A DNA stretch of 57,082 bases from assembly GCA_019119575.1 (NCBI GenBank), contig DWWT01000016.1, positions 1 through 57,082 of the forward strand, written 5' to 3'. This document shows, one piece after another, positions 26,190 to 33,493 of this stretch (positions are counted from its first letter, which is position 1; every line of letters begins with the position of its first letter). Below the pieces are notes generated by a model, which did no database searches, was not told the DNA's origin, and saw only the letters and a list, made by a program, of their open reading frames with translations. Source of the DNA: Candidatus Enterocloster excrementipullorum. GTDB taxonomy: Bacteria > Bacillota > Clostridia > Lachnospirales > Lachnospiraceae. The position numbers were made by a program, and so were the translations under genes.

Positions 26190-26678
26190 TTATTCAATCT
26201 TGGTTCCGGTAACATCCTCATACAGGTTGATAATCTGGGCAAGGATGATGAAAATTCCGGAAATAGGTGCCATGGCATATACCAAACTTCTGGGAATTCC
26301 CAAAAGGGCAGAGAATTCCTGGCGGGCGCTGACAGCCAGTTTAAATCCGCCGATGGTGATAATCAGGATGGCAAACAGCAGGATCAAGGTATCGATAAAA
26401 ATCATAAGGACTCTCTGGCCGGAGGGTTTTAAACTGTCGTGGAGAATGACCAGAGCCATGTGATCCCGGCTGCTGAACGCATAAGCTGCGCCTATAAAAC
26501 TGGTCCAAATCAGGGAATAACGTACAAGCTCTTCTGTGAAGGCTGCAGGGTTGTTTAACACGTAGCGGGTAAATACCTGGTACAGAACCAGTATGGTCAT
26601 AAAGGACAAAAGTACGGTTGCGATGCGGGACAAAAAGAAGATCATCCACTTTTTAACAGTCGTCAAAAACTCTTTCAT
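26190..26678 (-). CDS. dctQ: TRAP transporter small permease (DctQ)
   Basis: A 162-residue protein with four membrane segments. The DctQ hallmark is the segment FTEELVRYSLIWTSFIGAAY after the second helix. AAAGGGGGAG precedes the ATG. It lies 13 bases after dctP and 15 before dctM, in the fixed P-Q-M order. It bridges the binding protein and the large permease. Confidence 0.9.
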   Translation of the reverse strand: MKEFLTTVKKWMIFFLSRIATVLLSFMTILVLYQVFTRYVLNNPAAFTEELVRYSLIWTSFIGAAYAFSSRDHMALVILHDSLKPSGQRVLMIFIDTLILLFAILIITIGGFKLAVSARQEFSALLGIPRSLVYAMAPISGIFIILAQIINLYEDVTGTKIE

Positions 26679-26691
26679 GAAAACTCCCCCT

Positions 26692-27714
26692 TTACTCTAC
26701 GGAATTGATGAGGTCAACCATCTGCTGTACGCCGGGATACCGCGCGCAGTATTCGTCAACCAGGCCGGCGGTGGCTTCCCGGAAGGCTTCCTTGTCTACG
26801 TCCTCCACAAAGGTGACTCCCATCGTGTCTTGGGCTTCCTGGACGGCTTCTTGGATGGCCGCATCCCATGCAATTTTATGACTGTCCGTGGACTCATAGG
26901 CAGCTTCCAGGATAATCTGCTGATCCTCGGGACTGATATTGTTCCAGATCTGTGCGCTCATAACCATAACGTCAGGGATCATGGCATGCTCGTCCTTTGA
27001 GAATACCTTGCAGATCTCTCCATGTTTGCCGGTGGTAAGGGCGGTCTCATTATTTTCCGTTCCGTCAATGATTCCGGTCTGGAGGGATGTGTACACATCA
27101 CCATAGGACATAGCTACGGGAATGCCGCCAAGGGCTTCGAGCATATCGGTCTGGGACTGCATGTCCTGGACACGAATTTTAAGCCCGTGCAGATCCTCCG
27201 GCGTACGGATGGCCCTGTCCTTGGTGTAGAAGGAGCGGGCACCCGAGGTGTAGTAGGTCAGGGTCACAAACCCATCGTCCGCTGTGGATAGGAAGAAGTC
27301 ACGCATCTGCTGGGAATCCATCTTGTGATAAAAATCTTCCGTGTCATCAAACAGGTAGGGAAGGCCGAAGGTGTGATACGCTTCGTTGTAGGTTGCGAGG
27401 CCGGGGGCAGAAACCTTTGTCATAGCGATAACCCCTGCCATGAGCTGTTCCATGTTCTCTGTCTCAGAGCCAAGCTGGCCATTGGGGAAAATTTTTACCT
27501 GAATGCGGCCGTTGGTTCTCTCCTCTACCTTCTGGGCAAACTCCATCATGGCAATGTGCACGGTATGGCTTTCGCTTAAGCCGTGGGCCAGGGTGAGAAC
27601 CATGGGGTTCTCCGCCGTTGCCTGGGCACTGGTGGCGGCGCCGGAGGAGGCGCAGCCGGACAGCGCCAGAGCCGAAAGGCCGAAGGCTGCCGCAATTGCT
27701 GCAAATTTCTTCAT
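26692..27714 (-). CDS. dctP: TRAP transporter substrate-binding lipoprotein (DctP)
   Basis: A 340-residue lipoprotein with lipobox LSGC (Cys21). The DctP fold is shown by LTLAHGLSESHTVHIAMMEFA, KIFPNGQLGSETENMEQLM, the carboxylate-binding arginine in GLKIRVQDMQ and TGIIDGTENNETAL. DctP arginines usually bind a substrate carboxyl (or sulfonate), so the ligand is an organic acid, such as a uronate or other acidic sugar. Lying 20 bases after the GH31 gene, it is likely to import a product or relative of that enzyme's substrate. The ligand cannot be named from the sequence. Confidence 0.92.
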   Translation of the reverse strand: MKKFAAIAAAFGLSALALSGCASSGAATSAQATAENPMVLTLAHGLSESHTVHIAMMEFAQKVEERTNGRIQVKIFPNGQLGSETENMEQLMAGVIAMTKVSAPGLATYNEAYHTFGLPYLFDDTEDFYHKMDSQQMRDFFLSTADDGFVTLTYYTSGARSFYTKDRAIRTPEDLHGLKIRVQDMQSQTDMLEALGGIPVAMSYGDVYTSLQTGIIDGTENNETALTTGKHGEICKVFSKDEHAMIPDVMVMSAQIWNNISPEDQQIILEAAYESTDSHKIAWDAAIQEAVQEAQDTMGVTFVEDVDKEAFREATAGLVDEYCARYPGVQQMVDLINSVE

Positions 27715-27734
27715 ATTTAAAATCCCCTTTCTTT

Positions 27735-30236
27735 TTACATACCTATTAAGTCAAACTGCTCAAAGGACACGACAACCTGGTAATCCTTTTTCGGATTCTT
27801 ATATTTTATCTGCACGGATTTGAGGCTTTGACTGTAATACCAGCCGCATTCCGCCTCCTCAAACTTGCGCCTGTGAAGGTAATGGGGAACCAGCTTACCG
27901 TCCACTGTCACCCAGAAGGGAGATTTCTCCCGGTGAATCATGTCGATGGCCATGGTGTCCGCCGTGCTCTCATAGCTTCCCTCACGCACAAAATCCAGGG
28001 TAGTCTTTTCGCCGGCTTTTAAGGTGATGAAGGTCTTTACATACTGCCCCTTTTCATAATCCATGGTTACGCCGTCATCCTCATACAGAGTGAAGGAATT
28101 ATCCTTATCAGCGGCGCACAGGAGCGTTATGCCGGTTACCGTCTCGTTCATCAGATTGTACATCTGGTTGGAAGCCATAGGTACAATGGCATTGCTGCGG
28201 ATAAACAGCGGGATGCTGCCTAAGTCCACAGGGAACTCGATGGTCTGCCCGCCCTCATAGGGCATGCGTGTGTAGAAATCATAGAAAGTTTCACCTGCAG
28301 GCAGGTATACCTTCCGGGTTTTGGCGCCCTTCTCCACCACATTGGCTACCAGAAGAGAGTCGCCGAACATGAAGTCCACGCCCTCCTCGTAGCAGGCAGG
28401 GTCATTCTGGAAAGCGCTGCACAGGGGTTCCATAATGGGAAGTCCTGTCTCATGGGAGCGCTCCATCAGGGAGTACAGGTAGGGGAACAGACGGTAGCGG
28501 AATTTGATGGCGTCCCGTATATAATCCTTGCAGCCGCTGTACATCCAAGGCTCGGTCACGGTATTGTCCGTGTTGGTGGAATGGATGGAGAAGCGGGGCT
28601 GGAAAATACCATTCTGGATCCAGCGCACCAGAAGCTCTGCCTCGGGCGCCGGCCCGTAGAATCCGCCGATATCACAGCCCTGATTGGCCACGCCCGACAA
28701 ACTCATGCCCAGGATGGTGGCGATGTTGTATTTCAGAGAATCCCAGCAGGTCAGATTATCGCCGGCCCAGGTCTGAGCATAGCGCTGGATGCCGCAGTGC
28801 CCGGAGCGGCATACGATGTAAGGGCGGGTATTGGGGTAGGTCTCATGGATCGCCTCGTCCGTGATATGGCACATGATGTTGGACATAACGGACTTTAACT
28901 GACCGATGGTGCCGCCTTTCCCCTCAAACGAGCAGCGGCAGTCCTTGTCAACTAAGCTGTCGTACTCACAGTTGTCATTCCACACGGAGCTGGTGCCGCA
29001 CTCCAGCACATTCTCTTTTAACATGGCCTTCCAGTTTTCGCGTGTGTCTTTATTTGTAAAGTCCACAAACATGCCCTTGCCGCCCCACCAGGTGCCGATG
29101 CCGGGTGTATCCTTCACGCTGTCCCGGATGAACATGCCCTTGGCCTTCATCTCCTCCAGCTTGGGGTGAACAAGGAGAATGCCCGGCTTCACATTGGGAG
29201 ATACGCATACGCCCCTCTTCTTCATCTGTGCGAAGAAATCTTTCGGGTCTTTAAAGCGCTTCTTATTCCACGTGAACACGCAGCGCTTGATTCCCTGCTC
29301 CGTCTCAATGGCGCAGTAGCCGGATGAGAGCTGGAAGCCGTCTACCGGGATGCCTTCCTCCTTGGTGGTGTCAATAAATTCCGTGATGGCGTCGTCGCAG
29401 TCTGCCTCAAGCTCCGGATAGTACATGGAGGAGCCCAGATAGCCCAGGGCATACTTGGGCAGCATAGCGGATTTTCCTGTAAGATCCGTGTAGCGCTCCA
29501 CAACCTCCCGCACCGAGGGGCCGGCAATTAAGAACAGGTCGATATCCCCGCCGTCCGCCCGGTAGCGGCTGTGCATCTTCCAATAATTACTTTTCTCACG
29601 TCCCATATCGAAGTCGCACTCATAGGTGTTGTGATAGAAATAGCCTGCGGCCTTTTTCGTAGCCCGGTTTAATTTGATGTAGAAAGGAATGTGCTTGTAG
29701 AGAGAATCCGTCTCCTTGGGATTGTAGCCCATGGCGTCCTTGGGGCTCATTCCCATAAATTTCTGGGCTTTGTTAAACTCCCCGCTCTTTTCACCAAAGC
29801 CGTAGAAGCAGTCGTCAGGCGATATCTCGCTGGTGTGAATTCTGCGGTGATTGGAGTCTTCCTGATAGGCAAGATCTACGATGTCCGCATGGAGCATAGT
29901 CCCCTCTTCATCAAATACACAGATGCGGAAGGGTTCCTTTTCCACCACCACCCGGAGCTTTTTCCCCTGAATTACCGCCTGCATGTCCCCATCATTCAGG
30001 CTGGCGCAGGCAGGTTCAATCCGCTTTCTGCGGCCCTTCATAAAATCATCCATTCTGTCCTCCCAGGCGGTTGTCACCAGACTGTAGGATTCCTCGGAAA
30101 AATCCCCGTCAAAACCTGCCCGGATGCGAACAATGGAGTCAGTCAAGAAGCAGATTCGGATTTCCGCCGCATTTGTTGTGACGGAAAAGTATCCGTTTTC
30201 CTGCTTAACTGTGCTGGCACTTGTGCATACCTTCAT
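27735..30236 (-). CDS. Glycoside hydrolase family 31 protein
   Basis: An 833-residue alpha-glycosidase with no signal peptide, so probably cytosolic. The N-terminal beta-sandwich runs to about 230, the TIM barrel to about 640 and two C-terminal beta domains follow. The nucleophile is the Asp of SVWNDNCEY (the family usually reads WxDMNE), and the acid/base is the Asp of TWAGDNLTCW. GFGEKSGEFNK and GCDIGGFYG are further GH31 markers. First gene of an operon with a TRAP transporter, opposite an AraC regulator. GH31 includes alpha-glucosidases, alpha-xylosidases, alpha-GalNAc-ases and sulfoquinovosidases; the unusual nucleophile context leaves the subfamily open. AAGGAGGCAG precedes the start. 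Confidence 0.9.
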   Translation of the reverse strand: MKVCTSASTVKQENGYFSVTTNAAEIRICFLTDSIVRIRAGFDGDFSEESYSLVTTAWEDRMDDFMKGRRKRIEPACASLNDGDMQAVIQGKKLRVVVEKEPFRICVFDEEGTMLHADIVDLAYQEDSNHRRIHTSEISPDDCFYGFGEKSGEFNKAQKFMGMSPKDAMGYNPKETDSLYKHIPFYIKLNRATKKAAGYFYHNTYECDFDMGREKSNYWKMHSRYRADGGDIDLFLIAGPSVREVVERYTDLTGKSAMLPKYALGYLGSSMYYPELEADCDDAITEFIDTTKEEGIPVDGFQLSSGYCAIETEQGIKRCVFTWNKKRFKDPKDFFAQMKKRGVCVSPNVKPGILLVHPKLEEMKAKGMFIRDSVKDTPGIGTWWGGKGMFVDFTNKDTRENWKAMLKENVLECGTSSVWNDNCEYDSLVDKDCRCSFEGKGGTIGQLKSVMSNIMCHITDEAIHETYPNTRPYIVCRSGHCGIQRYAQTWAGDNLTCWDSLKYNIATILGMSLSGVANQGCDIGGFYGPAPEAELLVRWIQNGIFQPRFSIHSTNTDNTVTEPWMYSGCKDYIRDAIKFRYRLFPYLYSLMERSHETGLPIMEPLCSAFQNDPACYEEGVDFMFGDSLLVANVVEKGAKTRKVYLPAGETFYDFYTRMPYEGGQTIEFPVDLGSIPLFIRSNAIVPMASNQMYNLMNETVTGITLLCAADKDNSFTLYEDDGVTMDYEKGQYVKTFITLKAGEKTTLDFVREGSYESTADTMAIDMIHREKSPFWVTVDGKLVPHYLHRRKFEEAECGWYYSQSLKSVQIKYKNPKKDYQVVVSFEQFDLIGM

Positions 30237-30259
30237 AAAATTTCTGCCTCCTTATTTTT

Positions 30260-30273
30260 TAAAACCGGTTTTA
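30260..30273. promoter_or_regulatory. Operator-like palindrome upstream of the GH31 gene
   Basis: TAAAACCGGTTTTA is a perfect 14-base palindrome, 24 bases before the GH31 start codon. A central CG pair with A/T arms is the pattern of LacI-family operators. The divergent regulator at 30530 is AraC-type and would not be expected to bind such symmetry, so another repressor may act here. The rest of this 293-base gap is AT-rich with no further gene. Confidence 0.45.
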
Positions 30274-30529
30274 TGACACAATGATAGTAAAATGACGGAG
30301 GAGAAACTAGACAAAAATTGCGGTGAAAGGGCTGTTTTTCAACATATCTTGCTTTTAACATGAAAAGAGAGCATATATCTGGGATGAAAAAGAATAAAAT
30401 TTATGATATTTTAACGAGACGAAAGGGATTGTTTTGGTGTAAAAACAATATAGAAGAAAAAGTGTTGGAAATACGATAAAAAGAATTCAAGAGATTCGCG
30501 GTTTTTACTAGAGAATGGGGAGGGTATAT

Positions 30530-31381
30530 ATGATCGACCAGGCGGGGATTATGATGGCGCAGGGATACAGCATTGCGAGTGAGCGGATAGCCGGAGTGAA
30601 TGATAATATGGCTAAATCTCATTATCATGATTACTTTGAACTGTATTATCTGGAAGCAGGGGAGAGGTATCATATGATCCAGGATCGGCTCTATAAGATT
30701 TATCCGGGAGAATTTCTGATCTTTCCTCCCTACATGATGCACCACTCCTATGGAGAAAAAAACGTAGAGTTTAAGCGGCTTTTGCTCTATTTCCGCAAGG
30801 AGGAGGTGAGTTCTCCTTCTCTGCTTCACATTCTGGAAGAAGGGACGGGAGTGTATAAACCGGATATGCGTACCAAGCATCTGATCCATCGGATGCTGGA
30901 GGGCCTGCTCAGTGAGCAGGAGAAGCAGGGAAGCCTGTCGGAGCTGTACAGCCATACGCTTTTGAATATGATTCTTCTGATTATTGTCCGTCAGATTCAA
31001 ACGCCGGTAAAAGAAGAAAAGAAGGGCCGGATGGGAGAGGTTATCAATTATATACACACCCATTACCAGGAAGATATCACCCTGGACAGCCTGGCCCAGA
31101 GATTTTATGTCAGTCCCTATTATCTGTGCAGGGAATTTAAAAAATACACAAACAGCACCATTATTCAATATCTGAACGTCACAAGAATTATGAATGCCCA
31201 GCGCAAATTTATGGAGACAGACAGAAATATTACGGAGATCAGCAAAGCCACGGGCTTTTCGAATATCACGCATTTCAATCGTGTGTTTAAGTCCGTTACG
31301 GGTATGACTCCCTCCGGCTACCGAAAGCTCTTGTCGGCAGCCGGTTCTCCGGCTAGCAGCGATGCTGATCGGAAGGTATAA
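30530..31381 (+). CDS. AraC-family transcriptional regulator (cupin type)
   Basis: A 283-residue regulator. The N-terminal cupin sensor (to about 150) has SHYHDYFELYYLEAGERYHM and YPGEFLIFPPYMMHHS; the C-terminal AraC domain (about 180-283) has LAQRFYVSPYYLCREFKK and TGFSNITHFNRVFKSVTGMT with the usual PSGYR ending. The start at 30530 has GGGGAGGG five bases upstream; the ATG at 30515 lies before that site. It is divergent from GH31 and is the likely sugar-responsive regulator of that operon. Its end overlaps the convergent pspC gene by 29 bases. Confidence 0.9.
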   Translation: MIDQAGIMMAQGYSIASERIAGVNDNMAKSHYHDYFELYYLEAGERYHMIQDRLYKIYPGEFLIFPPYMMHHSYGEKNVEFKRLLLYFRKEEVSSPSLLHILEEGTGVYKPDMRTKHLIHRMLEGLLSEQEKQGSLSELYSHTLLNMILLIIVRQIQTPVKEEKKGRMGEVINYIHTHYQEDITLDSLAQRFYVSPYYLCREFKKYTNSTIIQYLNVTRIMNAQRKFMETDRNITEISKATGFSNITHFNRVFKSVTGMTPSGYRKLLSAAGSPASSDADRKV

Positions 31382-31550
31382 TGATGGCGGCCGCAAGATA
31401 GGCCACGATCCCGAAAAACAGGGTGCACACCGTGCAGATAGCCCATATCAGCCGGATAATAGTGGGATCGACATTAAGGTATTCTCCAAGGCCTCCGCAT
31501 ACGCCGCAGAGCATATGATCCCGGCTGGAGCGGTATAATTTTCTATCCAT
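31353..31550 (-). CDS. PspC-domain membrane protein
   Basis: A 65-residue protein that is almost entirely a PspC domain: LYRSSRDHMLCGVCGGLGEY, NVDPTIIRLIWAICTV and a closing hydrophobic segment FFGIVAYLAAAIIIP. PspC proteins sit in the membrane and take part in envelope stress responses. Last gene of the PadR operon. Its 3' end overlaps the end of the AraC gene on the other strand by 29 bases. AAAGGAGATACG lies before the ATG. Confidence 0.92.
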   Translation of the reverse strand: MDRKLYRSSRDHMLCGVCGGLGEYLNVDPTIIRLIWAICTVCTLFFGIVAYLAAAIIIPSDQHRC

Positions 31551-31574
31551 ACGTATCTCCTTTCCTTGAGCGTT

Positions 31575-31850
31575 CTAAAGCCAGTGAGCGCTTCTCATGT
31601 GTTCTCGGCGGTATTCTTTGTTTTCCCGGTGATGTTCCCATATATCCCGGTCAAAGATCTGGTCCAGCCGGTCTTCCAGGCTGTCAAAAAAGTCATCGGC
31701 TCGTTCTTCCAGAAGAAAGAGGCCGCGAAGAGGATGAAAACGATAGCCGGGAAGCGAACCGCCCAGACCGGCAGCTGCAGCCGTGATGATACAGCCGGTC
31801 AACAGAAAGACAGCGCCCATAGAGGCACAGCGCCGAATCAATTTTTTCAT
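31575..31850 (-). CDS. Small protein of unknown function
   Basis: A 91-residue protein not recognised. It has an N-terminal hydrophobic stretch (about residues 10-33, with LLTGCIITAAAAGLGGSLPG), which may be a signal or membrane anchor; the sequence LLTGC is a possible lipobox at Cys20. The rest is short and charged (ERADDFFDSLEDRLDQIFDR, then HHRENKEYRREH). Its ATG overlaps the stop of the DUF1700 gene by four bases, so it is translationally coupled. It belongs to the PadR/HAAS/PspC operon and may be a partner of these envelope proteins. Confidence 0.75.
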   Translation of the reverse strand: MKKLIRRCASMGAVFLLTGCIITAAAAGLGGSLPGYRFHPLRGLFLLEERADDFFDSLEDRLDQIFDRDIWEHHRENKEYRREHMRSAHWL

Positions 31851-32605
31851 AATTGAACCCTCCTCCCGCGGATCAGCCGGTCCAGGGCATCTGCGGATTT
31901 ACCCAGGACAAAGGGGATAAACCGCCCGTAAAACAGGAGAGACAGGGATAAAAGAAGAAGCCCTCCTCCCAGGAAAATGAGTCCTGTACCGGCGGTCATG
32001 AGTCCGCTTAATGGCTGTGAAAAAATAACGGCCAGTCCGAAGGGAATCAAAACGATTCCTGCGGCGAGAAAAGCCAGGGTACACAGGCCCAAAATCAGAA
32101 ACAGGCCGATCAGAAGCCCTGCAATCCCCACGAGAATGCTGAGGAGCCCGCCTCCCACGCCCAGAAGGACGGGAAAGAGCAGAACCAGCAGAACGATCCA
32201 TAAAAAGATTTTCAGCGGCCGGCTTGTAAAGGGGGGTTTTTGCTCCCTTTCCCCCGCAGCCGGGCCAGAGGAATTTTTTGTTTCGGGGCCGGCTGATGCA
32301 TGGGAGCAGCCCCGGCCGGAAGCCTGTTCAGCCGGGGGCATCTCGCTGCCTGGCCGTGCAAACCGCTGATCCTTATAGCCGGTATCGGTAAATTCGCCCC
32401 CATCTCTTAATTCTCCGTTCAGATTGGAACGGATAATAGAGGCAAGCTGCTCCGGACTCCCCAGCTCCTTTATAATCTCCGGCTCTCGATCCGGTCCGGC
32501 CTCGTCAAAGTAATCATTGTAATACTGAAGCGCATCCTGCCGGTCTTCCGTATCCATATCCTGGAGCAGGTACGCAAGTTCTTTCATAAATGCATCCCTG
32601 GTCAT
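31847..32605 (-). CDS. HAAS/DUF1700 membrane protein
   Basis: A 252-residue protein. Residues 1-65 are the HAAS (DUF1700) signalling domain (AFMKELAYLLQDM, EDRQDALQYYNDYFDEAG, IKELGSPEQLASIIRSNL). A low-complexity linker rich in Glu, Ala and Pro follows (about 75-125), then four to five membrane segments with GGGLLSILVGIAGLLIGL. Such proteins are almost always encoded next to a PadR regulator, as here, where the start overlaps the padR stop (four bases). They are thought to be envelope-related; their role is not established. Confidence 0.88.
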   Translation of the reverse strand: MTRDAFMKELAYLLQDMDTEDRQDALQYYNDYFDEAGPDREPEIIKELGSPEQLASIIRSNLNGELRDGGEFTDTGYKDQRFARPGSEMPPAEQASGRGCSHASAGPETKNSSGPAAGEREQKPPFTSRPLKIFLWIVLLVLLFPVLLGVGGGLLSILVGIAGLLIGLFLILGLCTLAFLAAGIVLIPFGLAVIFSQPLSGLMTAGTGLIFLGGGLLLLSLSLLFYGRFIPFVLGKSADALDRLIRGRRVQL

Positions 32606-32928
32606 ATCCTGGCCTCCTTAAAGATTCGGCTGATTTTCTGGGAATAGGCGGCCCATTCCCCGCAGTACAGCTTGAGCTGAACCCGTCCCTTTTCCGTCAG
32701 CTTGTAATACCGGCGGTTTCTCCCGTCAATCGCCATATCGTAGACGGCAAGGCAGTCTTCCTTCTGAAGACGCCGCAGCACGGGATAGAGGGTGGATTCC
32801 GATATATCAATGGCATGACGCACATCTTGGGTGATCTTGTATCCGTACGTTCCATCCGCGTCTGTGGAGACCACTGCGAGGACAATGGCGTCCAGAAGAG
32901 CGGAGCCTGTGTTAAATACCATATGCAT
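32602..32928 (-). CDS. PadR-family transcriptional regulator
   Basis: A 108-residue winged-helix regulator with the PadR pattern LDAIVLAVVSTDADGTYGYK, ISESTLYPVLRRLQKED and GRNRRYYKLTEKGRVQL. First gene of a four-gene operon. The start lies behind AAAAGAGGG; a second ATG six bases on is equally possible. The promoter spacer upstream contains an AT-rich palindrome, so the gene is probably autoregulated, as PadR genes commonly are. Confidence 0.93.
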   Translation of the reverse strand: MHMVFNTGSALLDAIVLAVVSTDADGTYGYKITQDVRHAIDISESTLYPVLRRLQKEDCLAVYDMAIDGRNRRYYKLTEKGRVQLKLYCGEWAAYSQKISRIFKEARI

Positions 32929-32952
32929 CCCTCTTTTTTATGAATCATGATG

Positions 32953-32978
32953 GTTCCGCACAATGCATCCTGCGGAAC
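32953..32978 (-). promoter_or_regulatory. Hairpin in the padR leader
   Basis: GTTCCGCA and TGCGGAAC form a perfect 8-bp stem around a 10-base loop in the untranslated leader of padR. There is no T-run, so it is not a terminator; it may stabilise the message or be part of an operator. Confidence 0.5.
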
Positions 32979-32991
32979 TGCTTCTGCCTAT

Positions 32992-33020
32992 ACTATATAT
33001 TATATAATATTATATGTCAA
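32992..33020 (-). promoter_or_regulatory. Promoter of the padR operon with palindromic spacer
   Basis: Reverse strand TTGACA, 17 bases, TATAGT. The spacer contains TATAATATTATA, a perfect 12-base palindrome, so a bound dimer would block RNA polymerase. PadR is the natural candidate. Confidence 0.75.
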
Positions 33021-33285
33021 CGAAAGAAATTCGAAAGATTTTCTGAGGATTCGGGGAGGAAACGCTCCGTGCAAAAAGGAATCCATAATATGTCAGAATT
33101 TTTTAAATCTCTTTAGAAAGAGTTTAGTATCTGTCCAAACTTCCGTCACAAATGTCCCTTATACTGAAACCATAAACAAGCAGTCAGAGCTTTTTACATA
33201 GAGTGAATTTCTTACTAAGCCGGTGGGATTGGCGGAAGGCCAGTTTTGCCGGCTCAACCTAATTTACGGCAATAATTTTGCCAGC

Positions 33286-33312
33286 AAAAAGGCGCATATC
33301 CTTTGTATGCGC
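33286..33312 (-). terminator. Intrinsic terminator downstream of the aldehyde dehydrogenase gene
   Basis: Reverse strand GCGCATA pairs with TATGCGC, followed by C and TTTTT. It lies about 180 bases after the aldehyde dehydrogenase stop, so the message would have a long 3' untranslated tail. Confidence 0.65.
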
Positions 33313-33320
33313 AAAATAAA

Positions 33321-33389
33321 ATGATACAAAAGGCGCCGGGATTCTGTATCGCTTCAGATTGCAGACCGGCACTTCTTGTATCGTATCAT
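33321..33389. repeat. Imperfect inverted repeat, intergenic
   Basis: ATGATAC plus AAAAGGCGCCGG on the left pair with CCGGCACTTCTT plus GTATCAT on the right, with a 5-base bulge (GTATC). It belongs to a cluster of three hairpins between the padR and aldehyde dehydrogenase genes. No coding sequence was seen in 33021-33493. It could be the 3' tail of the dehydrogenase message or a small element. Confidence 0.5.
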
Positions 33390-33404
33390 AAATTATTTAA
33401 CCGC

Positions 33405-33431
33405 AGCGGCGGCCGATTGTCAGCCGCCGCT
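33405..33431. repeat. GC-rich hairpin after the aldehyde dehydrogenase gene
   Basis: AGCGGCGGC and GCCGCCGCT pair perfectly (9 bp) around a 9-base loop. No T-run on the minus strand, so it is more likely a message-stabilising 3' hairpin than a terminator. Confidence 0.5.
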
Positions 33432-33493
33432 CATTGCGATCCCATTATATAGCGCGGAAAGTTTCATGTTTAAGAAACAAAACGGCCGCCGTC

